NCBI GenBank assembly: GCA_022605955.1
Contig: JAKCOZ010000018.1
Location: 2,178,001-2,242,000 of the forward strand
From: Rallus limicola
Lineage: Eukaryota > Chordata > Aves > Gruiformes > Rallidae
DNA length: 64,000 nucleotides
Direction of reading: 5' to 3'
This document shows, piece after piece, positions 28,001 to 38,800 of this stretch. The stretch's first letter is position 1, and each line of letters starts with the position of its first letter. The position numbers were made by a program, and so were the translations under genes. Under the pieces are notes generated by a model, which saw nothing but the letters and a program-made list of their open reading frames with translations, was not told the DNA's origin and did not search any database.

Positions 28001-31000
28001 ATTTGCGAAACTCTACAAGCCCAAAGAGAGCAATTAAACAAATCACATTCCTGTTCTCACAGTGCTCGGGATGCACTGGCTGTGGAGCTGGAGAAATTAA
28101 TTCAGACTGCAATTTCATCAGAAGCCTCTCACAGACTTGGTGTACCATTATTAATGTTTCTAACAGTTTCAGTAGTGTTTGACTGCTGGCTTATAGGACA
28201 ATCTAGAAAGACAGCTCACACCTTCAGTCACACATAGCTTTCATCTAATAATTACAAACAATGTCAGTACCAGCTTGTGCTTCTCTGTTAAGATGCTGCC
28301 ACATACATGAATTCATCAACCCTCAGCAGAAGTCTGCAGCCAGTTACCTGACACCAGCTCTGTGGAGGCTAACAGTATGTACAACACTCCTAAGTCCTTA
28401 CAAACAAGCATCAGTATTAGGCTGAAAGAGATTCAATCATTTTTAACCTGTTTATCTGTTCAGTCTTCTGTAAACTTCTGAGAAGTCAAACTGCACCCAT
28501 GCAAGTTTTCTAACCTGGCAGCCCATTATTTAATTTTAAACTCTATTACTAGAATGTAAGGCATTGCAGTTCACTTTCAGCTGCTTCAAATAATAGCAAA
28601 CACTTAAGAAATAGGTGGCTGATTTTCTGCCCTGAACTTCCCCTAACCTAAAAACTAGCTGCACAGGGCAGCATTCTGGAAGGGGAAAAGCTTGCGTCCG
28701 CTCTGCAGCGGCAGAGAAAAACCCACATCGTTATGGTAAGTTGGTGTAGAATGTGCTCCCTGGGCATGTCTGCAGAGTGCCTGTGAAAGGGGAAACATGG
28801 TATGTATGAAGAGCTGTGTTCCCAGAGACTGTGCTCTGTAAGTGGTGTCTGAACTGAAGCCCTTGGAGCTCATTCAGCAGGACATGGGACCACAGGCACT
28901 GGAAAAGATGGGTGAAAACCAGCAAAAGAACTGTCTCCATGTTGTTTCCTTATGCTCACCTCCTTATAAAACTTAAATTACTTGGACAATACAAGTAAAA
29001 TTGAAGAGAAAATTGAGGTTGACTATGGTGCGTTAGCTCCCCTCCAGCTCAGTGCTGTCACAGCACACATTCATGTATCACAGTGAGCCTTAGACACTGC
29101 TATCTGATTATCTGAAGTTTTCAGTTAAATAAAATACTTCCCAGTTGATGACACTCTACCTACAGATTTGCCTATCAACTAGTTTTGAAAGGTGAGAGCC
29201 AAACAATGAACTAGCCATTGAGTCAGCTTTCTCCCACATTCAGAAAACCAACAGAGACTCCACAAGTCCATCCCCTGCTGCAGCAGGTTGACCCCAGTCA
29301 CAGCAATTTAAATTCCTCAGGTCCAATTGAGGTGCCTTGTCATACGGAGGGAAGGAGGAGCAAGAGCACTGCCACTCCTGAGAGTACATGGTAAAGATGG
29401 ATTATCTGAATAGGCCAACTCATGAAACCGGTGTGTCTATCTTGGATTGGTGCTTATGTTTAAGCTGAAGTCCAGATTTGGGATCAAAGTTTATCAGTTA
29501 CCGGCAGCATACACGCTCCATGCACTCTTTCTGGATCATATTGTAATTGCTGTGTCATTTTAATACAGGTCCTTCAGCAAGGAGTTTGACAGATCTGTAA
29601 CCCTTTGTACAAAGAATCACCAGCACTCAATGCTTGAAACCCAGTTCCTGCCTGATAGCCCTGAATTCCTGGAGACCGGGAGAAAAAAGACTGAACACAA
29701 ACAGTTGATCCCAATGACTTTTCTTCCTGCCACTTTGATTTTGTACATCATCCCTTTGTTATCTCTTCTCCAAGCTGAAGCATCCTAGCCTGAGAGCCAC
29801 AGAAAGCACTCAGCAATCTGTGACCATCCCTTCTCTACATCTTTCCATTTCCATCATACTCTCCGTGAGGCAGCGCCCCAGGACCACAAGCCACATTCAA
29901 GATGCCACCGTTCATTTATCCTGCTGCAACAAGATGTTTCCTCCCTGCTTCTCTGTTCTTTTCCTAATAAATCCTATTTGGAACTATTGGAGAAATTAGA
30001 TGGAAGCTGTTTTTCAGATAATGCTAAAGATAAATCAGTCTATTTGGTAACCTGAGCTAGTTTTCCAGGTAGCATATAATTTCTTCCCGGAATTACCTTC
30101 TAAAGTAATGGGAATTAATTTAAGAGTTCATTCTCCTGCACTAAAACATCTAGGAGTGCCACACATCTGTGCAGACTAAAATGTTGTGGTAGCACAAGCA
30201 AGCTTGGGGATGGCACAGGAATGAGTTTGAAAGCAGAGCACTGCACAGCCTTTACATCCAAACACACTAATTCCACATTACACTACCAAGAATATGCCTG
30301 ATAGACCATGCGATGCTGTGGGGATGGAACCCCCCCAATCTCCTTATAATTCTGTGCTTTGCCTGGCCTTTGTTAAAGGGCAGACCTAGGAGTGTGTGTT
30401 GTGCAGGTTTGCAAAGCAATGCAGATGCCAGCTCTGCTATAGTTACTCAGTACTGGCAGCAGTGAGTTTGCACAGATGTGTACAGTCACTGTGTGTTGCA
30501 CACAGCTCTGCAGTCTCAAGACAGACAAACACTTGGTCTTGTAGCACTGCAGGCTGTTGAATTTGAGATGAGTAAACTTAGGAAGTCTAAGAAAATCCTT
30601 TTGAATTGGTGACACAAAAAGCTTTAGGAAGATTCAAGCCTATGACGTATTTATTGAGTTCTTTAGATACCTTTTAAGACAAGAAATTCTTCCACCATAG
30701 AAAGTCTATAAAGGGAAAGGTATTTTTTTCAAGCCTCTGATCTGCCAACATCACCTGCTGCTGATGCAACATGCATTTGCTAACCACAGAAAAGGACAGA
30801 ACAAACAAGAGAAATAACTTTATCCTCTGCAAGTCACAGAAGGAGAGCAAGGAGTAACTCTGGGTGATGTCAGAGGCAGTTCCTTAATGACATGCCTGTT
30901 CACTGTTGAAATTAGGGTGATTAGATTGGAATCCCTTTCTCCAATTCAGAGAGATCTGAACTACTGGCTGGGTAGAAAACCACCAGTGGTTTAGGAGAGA

Positions 31001-34000
31001 TTTAAGTGAAATAAAGGATAATTTGTTGCTTCAATAGCCCTCAAATTACCTTTTACTCTGTGTCTTTATGTTCAGACAACTCTCTTTCCACTGGTTATAT
31101 TTAAGTGTCCCAAATAAAACCCAAAGGTGGCATGGTGATCTTGACCTCACCAGGACCACCCCTTCTCCAGGGTCAGTGTTCAAAGCTTGTACCACAGCAA
31201 AAAGATGAAGAGACCAACCAGACCTTCTAAAGCCAGTGGCTACAGGACCAGATGATGGTTTTTCAGAAAAAAATAACAAAGCTGTCTAATCCGGTATGGC
31301 AGAGTTCCTGGTTAGATGAGTATCCCCAAAACATTCCAAAGCTCCTGATAAAACAGCCATTGCCTTGTTTCTTTGTTTTGAGAAAAGTGTTTAATTTCTC
31401 ATCTATTTCGGCCATTTCTAATAAGCCAGAAAGCACTCAGAGACAATAATGAATAGAAGGTAATAGCTATCATAAAAGCATTCTCCCAGAGTTCATGTTT
31501 CCTAAAGCTTGTAATTTAATGTACATTAAATAAATACTGAGATATTCATGTATGGTATCTTTTCATCATAGATCAGACCAAGTCCCCTATCAACAGCCAT
31601 TCATGGGCAGAAGTTTCCTCCTTAGTCTCCTACTCAACCACATTGTCATTCTCTTCAAACTTGAGCCTAGCACAGCATCTAGCCATCCTTTCCAGCACAG
31701 CACTACTGGCCAAACACAGTTTCTTTTTCTCATCTTGGTAAATACAGTTATTATCTTCACTAAGAACCATTGCTTCACATGCTTTCCACAACATCCTCAT
31801 TTACTAAGAGCCCGGCCCACCATTAACAACCCTGCAAATGAAATTTGAGTCTCTGAAGGGCAGGCATAGAGGAGAGGTGGCTGCTGCAGGCACTCTCCTT
31901 GCAGAGGCAGGCTCCTGCAGCAGTTTTGGCCATTGTACTTGATTAAATCTTCTGAATTTCCACATGGTCTTTATTGCTTCTGATCCTCCATCTGGAAGCC
32001 AAATGAAAGCTTGCATCAAACCTTCAGGAAAGCTGGGGAGAGGCAGCGCTGTCATTGATCAGCCTGTTTAGCTCTCTATAACTGGATTGCTTTCAGACAC
32101 ATATGCTAGTACCAATTCATTTGCACTTAATTGATCGCAATTTTGTTTTTATAAGAGTCAAATAATGCTCAAGAGGCCTCATTAGTGCTACAGTACGACT
32201 TAATACAGCTGACTCAAAAGAAGTATCTACTGTGAAAAGGAGCAGGTAAGTTTAGTGTCAGTTTAAATTTCACTGAATATAAAGGTTTGCTCATTCAAGA
32301 AAAATTTCTTGGCAGCTTGAAAAAAAGCACAGTCCTTTCCTTCACCATAACATCCCTTCTATGGCAGGCTGTTAGATTTCAGGTAAACACCTCTCATTTC
32401 TTTAACCTATACATTCTTTTAAAATGTCCAACAAGAACAGCGAACATCTTTTGTATTGTAGCCAAGCCCAGAGACAGCCCCTCACTTGGACAAAGCCAGC
32501 TACTGAGCACCCGCACTGCCAGCACGAGTCACGCGTTTGAATCTACCCTCTCAGGCTTCTTTCAAACCACGCAGGAGCTGAATCCACATCACAAATCAAA
32601 AAGGAAAGTCAGACACAAGTTGTGCTTGCTGTTCTTCTCTCAGAATCCGAAGTTCACTTCATTGATCGCTTTGTGAAGAAGTGCGGTGTGGACAAGCAGG
32701 GCTCAGCTGCAGAACTGAAGTGGGGCTATTCATGACCTGCCCATCAGAGTGCCCTCTGCTAACTCAGCACATGAAAAGGGGTACTAAAGGGGTTACACAC
32801 TTTGCTAAACTAGAGGTCTTAGGTTAGCTGACCACAGACTCTAACATGTTCTCCCTCAGGATCCACAATCCAGATTTGCACGCCAAAGCATTCATACATC
32901 CCATGTATTGTGTTGCTTTATGTACTATGTTCTCCCAGTTTGGAGATATATCGGTGATTCTTAGAGTATCAAATCATTTCTACCTTGATCTTACAGCTTG
33001 CTTTAATCCCCAAAAACCTGCTTTGTTGCAGACAATTACATCTCATACAATACTCCATTACAGACTTGCTAAAACATTCACACTAAGGCAGGGTGAGAAC
33101 ACCTCAACTTTTTGGGTTGGCCTGACAGCAGCTAATTCCAAGGTGCAAAATAGACCCTTCCACATAATGCAGAATGCACCTTGGAGACAGAGATAAGTAC
33201 TAAGATAAAAGTGAACTTTTGGTCCCAGCATCAAGAGATGTTGATGAGGAAGGCACCCTTTCACATCTGGAAAAGAAAGCTGAAGTCAAAGAGAGAGGGG
33301 ACATTTGGCCAGAGAGCAAGGACACTGACCCAGTTAGTGTGCTCTACTCCTCTTGAGCGGCAAAGGATCCAAATTGGGTGGAAGCCTCCATTAGTCTGGT
33401 GCAGAGACACCAGACCTGATGAGGGACACTCTTGGAAGAGGCTGGGAAGGCTTAGAGGGAGTAAGGAAATGAATTTCAGAGATGAAGAAAGAGCAGAAAT
33501 AAAAGTACTGAGAACTGGGACCCTGGCCAGTCAGGGCACTAGTCCAGAGGCTGCCTTAGATAGTGTTGGACTGCCTTTAGTCAAGCACCATCCGTGTTCA
33601 TGAACATCCACTCAGGTCCTGTGCCTGCAGCCAAGCTGAGCAGGGCCTCACTCTCTCCATGTCCAGTACAAGTACCTGCAAATGGCCGTGTGACAGTCCA
33701 GATGCTGCTTCAGGATTAAACGGACCTGTTCAGTCACTGAGAGCAAGCAAGAAACACAAGCCAGAGAGAGGAAAATTACTGTATTCCCACAGGGACCCTG
33801 AATCTCCAGATGGCACTGTAACATCATCCCAAAAAGCAGACGGTTTGGTACAATAGCAAATATGGGAAGAGCTGAGTCAGTTTGCCTGCTGCGCATAATT
33901 ACTCATCCCATTGAAGCCATGATTTACAGGCTGCGAATGCTAAAGCTGCCCTTTCCTTGTAATTTAAACCTTAGATATTAAAGCTTCATGCATATTGTGT

Positions 34001-35892
34001 GCAGAGCAGCTGGAAGAAGACAGACTGCTTTGTTCCAACATCCTCATATAAAAGAAGGTCTTGCCAGCACTCCCAATTAATACTGAGACCCTTGGTGAAG
34101 TCTTAGGAAAGAGTTTAGGTCACAAGTTAAATGTGCTTGTCTGTCATCATTGCTCTGGGAGATAATGTCTCTGTAGCAAAGCAAAATCGGGTGGGACAAC
34201 AGGTAAATATCAGATCTGCTGAGTGAACTGCAAAGCTGTCTCTCTGTTCTGCTCTGTAGATGCTGGCCCAGCCAGCTGCTCATCTCAGCATGGGTAAGTG
34301 CTCTCCCACATGGGATTCCCACAAACACAGCAATACAGAAGGCATTTTAGAAATCTCAGCAAAACACAGCGGTTAAGATCTGAGTTTAGTCTCCCACTGT
34401 AAGCAGCCATCTAAAGCTACTCCAAACACTACCCTGTCATGGTCTCTCAAACTCTGTATTTCTTGCCGACAGCCCAAAGCGTGAAGAGGCTCCAGAGTAT
34501 CAGTCCTTGGTGGCTAGAGAACTTCGCCCATGAAGTTACTTCCTGTGTGTGGCAAAGGCTGTACACATGCAACAAACAGAAGAATATAGCTGAGCTATAC
34601 CTTGGCCCACTTAGGTGAGAGTGAAATTCAAGAATGAAACCACCAAACTCCTTGGAGAAGTCAAGTATACACTGGAGATGTGATTCAATCAAATTCCAAG
34701 AACCTGCCAAAAAGAAAGGCCCTTCTCAATGTCCAGTAGGTTTCCCTCAACACTGCCTGTATGTAAGGCAGTCCAGTTTTCTTCTGGCAGGTTTCTACCT
34801 GATAGACTTTGTTTCCAAGAAATGTCAGCATTTCACTGTGATGGTAGCTGAAATGCTAGAGCTGTCCTGCAAGACAACTTCAAAACCGTACCATGGTTAT
34901 TGAGCTAGTTTGATCCTGATCTATTAATCATCATAAAAGCATCAGCTGGCATGAACCACCTGGGTGACTAAATCCAGACCCTCAGGCAACCATGTAATGA
35001 GCATTCACTCTTCTAGATCTGTAAAACATCTGCTCCATGTAGCCTGAAATCTCCCTATCTGTTTCCATTTATTATGATGGTCCCTAAGAAGCAGCAGCAG
35101 GTGACCCAGAAGCTGAGGCTCATGGAGCCACAGATTCCCTGCTACCAGAGAGAGCGCAGTGGTTCACAAAGAGCATGGTGCTGTTGTGTGCATGCAGTTG
35201 TGCCAACTGGCATGTTTCCTGCCTTCAAAGCCTGTAGCCTCTCTCCTTTCCTTAGTCTTGATACCAGTTCACTTCTTTTTGGTTCCTGCCACTCCAGCTT
35301 TATTCCCTGCTTACACAGGAGCTTACAGTCCTAGTGTGCTCAAAACAACATCCTACTACAAAAGCAAGATTTCTCCAGCTAGAGAAAGGATAAAACACCA
35401 CATCCTGGGCAGCTAATCACAAGTAAACAGTATGCTCATACCTGAATGTGAGAAACTGACAGGAAGAATTAAATTAGCAGCCACATAAGCATTTTAGGGT
35501 TATCCTGAGGTACTGGCATAGTTGAGGAAATTGCAGTGTGCCTAGTGACATTTGGGGAATGAATTTAATGAGAATATATACAGCCAAACCCAGTTTTAGG
35601 CAGATGACAGCATCATAAATATTAGATGGAGAGACAGATTGTGCTCATTTTGCTGTGGTAGGGGACATCTAGCACAAGTCTCCTAATGTTTAGCAGGGGA
35701 ATGATACGAAATGCAGCTGAGCAGTTGAGGCTGGTGGGGACATACACACTAGACTCAGTATTCTTACATTTTTAAATCCTCTGTAAAGCACTTGAAGTTC
35801 TCTTTTAGTGAAATTGGTTTGTGCTTCAAGCTGTTCCAGTCCTTCAGGTCTATGGCACACCGTAGTCATTTCTAATTCATCTTCAATTTTAT
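18998..35892 (-). CDS. KCNIP1: Kv channel-interacting protein 1 (KChIP1), seven 3' coding exons; N-terminus outside window
   Basis: The product is a neuronal calcium sensor-like EF-hand protein. It binds the cytoplasmic N-terminus of Kv4 (KCND) potassium channels and tunes their surface expression and inactivation. Seven minus-strand exons (125, 70, 71, 108, 105, 63 and 48 nt) join in one frame. With one base donated by an upstream exon they give 196 residues plus TAA. From memory, human KChIP1 (227 aa) has 31 variable N-terminal residues ahead of the same 196-residue core, so the core looks complete. In core numbering, the EF2 loop is about 79-90, EF3 115-126 and EF4 163-174. Choice of paralogue: the C-terminus [15 protein letters not shown] and [11 protein letters not shown] fit KCNIP1, whereas KCNIP2 and KCNIP4 read KDENIMRSMQLF. 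All donors are GT and all acceptors AG. The first exon, start codon and promoter are not in view. Confidence 0.96.
19046..21147 (-). other. KCNIP1: KCNIP1 intron between exon 7 and terminal exon (2102 nt)
   Basis: It is bounded by gtaagga (donor, high-coordinate end) and ttttcag (acceptor, low-coordinate end) on the minus strand. I saw no exon-like conserved reading frame, RNA gene or transposon inside it. Confidence 0.9.
21148..21210 (-). CDS. KCNIP1: KCNIP1 exon 7, EF4 calcium-binding loop (63 nt)
   Basis: It encodes residues 161-181: [20 protein letters not shown] plus a final Glu. The EF4 loop [12 protein letters not shown] (163-174) is canonical, with Asp, Asn and Asp at positions 1, 3 and 5, Gly at 6 and Glu at 12. 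This is one of the two high-affinity calcium sites of KChIP1 (family knowledge). The acceptor is attttgcag|aaa and the donor gag|gtaagga, in phase 0. The intron to the terminal exon is 2.1 kb. Confidence 0.97.
21211..21769 (-). other. KCNIP1: KCNIP1 intron between exons 6 and 7 (559 nt)
   Basis: This is the shortest intron in the window, from gtacttg to attttgcag on the minus strand. Nothing else was recognised inside. Confidence 0.92.
21770..21874 (-). CDS. KCNIP1: KCNIP1 exon 6, EF3 exit helix and EF3-EF4 linker (105 nt)
   Basis: It encodes residues 126-160: [20 protein letters not shown], then [15 protein letters not shown]. The first Glu is the bidentate 12th ligand of EF3. The rest is the EF3 exit helix and the linker leading to the entering helix of EF4. 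Sequence is very close to mammalian KChIP1; VEVFFQ replaces human VDVFFQ, a conservative change. The acceptor is tgcggcag|gag and the donor cag|gtacttg. That donor is weaker than the other six because it lacks the usual A at +4. Confidence 0.97.
21875..22836 (-). other. KCNIP1: KCNIP1 intron between exons 5 and 6 (962 nt)
   Basis: It runs from gtaaggc to gcggcag on the minus strand. No repeat or additional exon was recognised. Confidence 0.92.
22837..22944 (-). CDS. KCNIP1: KCNIP1 exon 5, EF2-EF3 linker and most of EF3 (108 nt)
   Basis: It encodes residues 90-125: [12 protein letters not shown], then [20 protein letters not shown] and INKE. The EF3 loop [11 protein letters not shown] starts at Asp115 with canonical ligands at positions 1, 3 and 5 and the central Gly. 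Its 12th-position Glu is the first codon of the next exon. HEKLRWTF separates KCNIP1 from KCNIP4, which has QEKLNWAF. Residue 93 is Met (codon 22933-22935) where human KChIP1 has Thr. The acceptor is gaaccag|gat and the donor gag|gtaaggc; both boundaries are phase 0, so the exon is a multiple of three. Confidence 0.97.
22945..25015 (-). other. KCNIP1: KCNIP1 intron between exons 4 and 5 (2071 nt)
   Basis: It runs from gtaatgg to gaaccag on the minus strand. An AT-rich stretch around 23760-23870 contains TAATTA and TTTAATTG words. No gene or transposon was recognised. Confidence 0.92.
25016..25086 (-). CDS. KCNIP1: KCNIP1 exon 4, EF2 (71 nt)
   Basis: It completes Asp66 and encodes residues 67-89, [12 protein letters not shown] then [11 protein letters not shown]. 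The EF2 loop begins here at Asp79 and ends at Asp90 in the next exon. The 12th loop position is Asp, not the usual Glu, consistent with a weak or Mg-preferring hand in KChIPs (family knowledge). Compared with human from memory, Thr is replaced by Met at residue 69 (codon 25076-25078), and the loop reads DTAQNG where human has DTTQTG. The acceptor is tttttcag|at and the donor gag|gtaatgg, in phase 0. Confidence 0.95.
25087..27874 (-). other. KCNIP1: KCNIP1 intron between exons 3 and 4 (2788 nt)
   Basis: It runs from gtaagc to tttttcag on the minus strand. It is AT-rich around 26.1-27.3 kb, with a short AT run at about 27116-27137. No additional exon was recognised. Confidence 0.92.
27875..27944 (-). 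CDS. KCNIP1: KCNIP1 exon 3, pseudo-EF1 (70 nt)
   Basis: It encodes core residues 43-65, [12 protein letters not shown] followed by [11 protein letters not shown], plus the first base of Asp66. This is the degenerate first EF-hand of the family, with Cys-Pro in the loop where a calcium-binding hand would have acidic ligands. In KChIPs this hand does not bind calcium and helps form the Kv4 docking surface (family knowledge). The acceptor is ttccaacag|gaa and the donor gga g|gtaagc, in phase 1, which pairs with the next exon's leading 'at'. The 70-nt length matches what I recall for this exon in KCNIP genes. Confidence 0.96.
27945..35767 (-). other. KCNIP1: KCNIP1 intron between exons 2 and 3 (7823 nt)
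   Basis: This is the largest fully contained intron, from gtaagaa to ttccaacag on the minus strand. It holds several plus-strand open frames of up to 140 codons (32.3-32.7 and 33.2-33.6 kb). They have no recognisable domain and are treated as chance. No transposon was recognised. Confidence 0.9.
35768..35892 (-). CDS. KCNIP1: KCNIP1 exon 2, first common coding exon (125 nt)
   Basis: It encodes core residues 1-42, starting [20 protein letters not shown] and ending VLYRGFKN. This is the start of the conserved KChIP core, leading into the helix before pseudo-EF1. The acceptor reads tttcag|at, so the first Asp codon is split g|at and the upstream exon must end in phase 1. The donor is aat|gtaagaa, in phase 0. 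From memory, human reads MTMV where this reads MTTV. The next exon is 7.8 kb downstream. The upstream intron runs past the window edge, because no partner exon ending in a single G before gt was recognised up to 64000. Confidence 0.96.
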
Positions 35893-38800
35893 CTGAAAGA
35901 GAAGACAGGGAAATATTTATTTTGGCTGTAACCTTTGCTCTTTTAACATGATGGATAGGACAGACTGGATTTCAAGAGCAATAGAGAAAAAGAAGCCATC
36001 AACAGAACTGATCTGTACAACTGTTTTCAACCTCTTGGAAGAAAAATAAAATCTGTACGAGTAAAGAAATAGCTCAAATTTCTTAATGGAGGACCAATTA
36101 GCTTCCCATATGCAAAGCCAAAACTGGTAGTGAGAACAGAAGGGCAGGCAGCAGATATGTTCCTCCAAAAGGCAGCACCAGGTATCTCTTATCTATGTAC
36201 TGAAAGAGCATGGAGGAAAAGGCCTTTCAAAGTACTAGCTTCAGGAAAAGCTGTGCAAATGTTAGACAACAGACATGCTTAAGCATATTAGACAATGACA
36301 TTATACTGAGGGTAAACGGTGAGAAAAACTCTTCTTTGTGCTAACCAAAAGGCTTACTACAGAGACACTAAAGGTCATTTGAATCCTAGGAGAAATTCAA
36401 ATCATGTCCACAGTTGCTGAATCTGTATTGAATGCAGCCTGCATCTGCATGGACCTTTTGGGCAAACACATAAGCAATGAGAAATACTTGTGTGCATTTT
36501 ATTCAAGAGATCACTCTCCCACAAGGATAAAAAAATATTCAAGGCATACCACATCCTGTATTGCTGTAATCTCACCTCTTTTTTGATGCAAGTTTTCCCC
36601 ATGAAGCCCACTTCTCCAGCAGTGCAGGTAATGCCCAAATATATACAGAAGCTTAATGTTAATCAATTTGAGTTTCTTTAAACTTCAATGACCAAATACT
36701 GACAGGAAAGTCAGCTGAAAGGAAAGCTCCATCTACATCTGTTTTATACTATGCTTGGTATAAAGGCTGACACTCCCCTTATTATCAAAATGGCACTTTT
36801 TTTACCCTAGAAAATGTTTAAAGGTTGTTGGGCTCAAGTATAATAGAGTAAATCCTGCTGAAAGACAAGGATTTCACTAGAAATGTGCAAGGAAATGGAG
36901 TAATTCTCAATAAAGGAAGGGCATGAATTCATAGCAGACTGGCTCAGTGAAAGGACAGACCAGTATAAAGCTATCTTTTCATCAAATAATTAGTTCTGAA
37001 CTGCTATATATGAAGGTTACTAAGGGAGGACACATGTGAGTGAATATGGTTAATTAACAGGGGTTCATTGTTTCAATATTAAGGAATCAGTTTGAAATAT
37101 TGAGGAATTCAGAAAAAACATCCTCCTAATCCCCTGTCTGGAGTTTCAGTCAGTGTTTGTGGGGCTTGGGCAGTGGAAATACATGTCTAAACACTGTGCT
37201 CAAGGTCCCTTGCACAAAGGTAGGGCACTGTAATAGCATGGGACAGGAGGAGAGTATCATGTCATACTGAAAAACGAATTACTGATTGCTGGCCAGTGGC
37301 CAGAAGAGCCTGAAGGAGGCACCTTGTCCACAGAGAGGGAGAACAGTCAGGAAATTATAGCTCCTGTTGGAAGAACAGAGATGGGGGAGTAAAAAAGAAC
37401 AGATAACATGAAATAAGGGGAAAAAACCCAAACCATTCTCTTTGAAAGAACAAATGCAACAAAAACAAAGAATGCAGAAGATGTAGGGAGATTTACAGTG
37501 GGGAAGAAGTTCCTTAAAATGAAGGAAGATGAATGAATGGTTGAAAAAAAGGAGAGGTAATCCATTTAGAAGGGAGTCAGGTTAGAGAGGCTCATCACTA
37601 ATCCATACATTGTATAGAAAATACCTTCCTGTTAACTCTAAGTTACCTAAAACCCTTTACAAAATGCCTGTAGCCAGAGACTCCTTCCCCAGCTGCCTCC
37701 CAGTGCAACGAGCACTTTACAGTCATTTCGTGTCTCATGTAGGAAGCCACACACTTTCTGCTGTGCAGTGTGTAAGTTTGGCCCCAAGCTTTGCTCTACT
37801 CTGACCAGTTAAACATGCCCAGCTTCCACTGACATTTCCTATTGAGTCACTCTGAAGTTTAAACCTCCAGTCAGCATAAAATACCACCTCTCTCTAGTCT
37901 TTATAGCCTATAATACAATTCAAGAAAGAAGAAAAAAGGAAGAACTATGTAGCCACACGTCATGGTGAGCCTACTGAGGAATCAGAATGAGCCTGTTGAG
38001 TAACTCCCATAACTGATTTAGATTCCTACAGCGTGGCTGTCCACATGGTTCCTACAGAGGTAGGAAAGATACAGGTCAGAACAGTCACACTTGCAAAGCA
38101 CTTCAATGTAACTAATTTTTTTGCTGGATATTTTGTTTACCCTATACTTCTTGAGCAACCAGCTTTCTAATATCATTATGTGTCAGTATTCTAAAAACCA
38201 AGCAATTAAAAAAAAATCTTGCTCATGGAAAACTTACTCTAGAGCTCCATGATAGCTTTTAACAAAATCTGCAGAATTACAGCTCAAAACTCTCAGTTCT
38301 TTGGTTTATCCACATGTCCTTTATACAGGCAGACTGAAAATTAAGGGTTTGGAATTATTATTTTTTTTTTAAAATACTGCATAATGTATTACTTGGTGAA
38401 CATCGTAATTTAATAGTGATATATTGTCTCTTGTCAATACTAGCCTCCTTCAGTGATGTTATTTCAGAAGGGTGCAGCTCATCATCTTCAGCTTGTCCTG
38501 CAAGACAGGTTTTTCCAAGAACTGGTTCATGAATTTTGGTCCCACAAGGCAGATACCTCAATGTCAAAAGTAGCCCAGATTGTAGCAGATTTGACTTTAT
38601 TTCCCATGCTGAGAAGTGTGGCTCTTTATAACGAACTGCAGAAAGGAAATTATGAAAAATTCATCCCTTCCAAAGGGATATTCTGTTTTTTTCCTTCCGT
38701 TCTCTATTCCAGAACGAGTATTAATCTCTGCCTCTGAAGAGAATCAGATAGCTCCCCGTGGGTTAATCCTTTCATCTGCTTCCCCTTCCCTCCCCAAGGG

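Noticed and set aside
32287..32676. 129-codon plus-strand open frame
   Set aside because: Lies in intron 2-3 on the opposite strand, with no domain or conserved pattern recognised.
33181..33603. 140-codon plus-strand open frame
   Set aside because: No recognisable domain, no supporting splice context, antisense to a KCNIP1 intron, and a composition typical of chance frames.
18998..35892. Assignment to KCNIP2, KCNIP3 or KCNIP4
   Set aside because: [24 protein letters not shown] and [16 protein letters not shown] match KCNIP1. The other paralogues have QEKLNWAF or KDENIM.SMQLF at these places.
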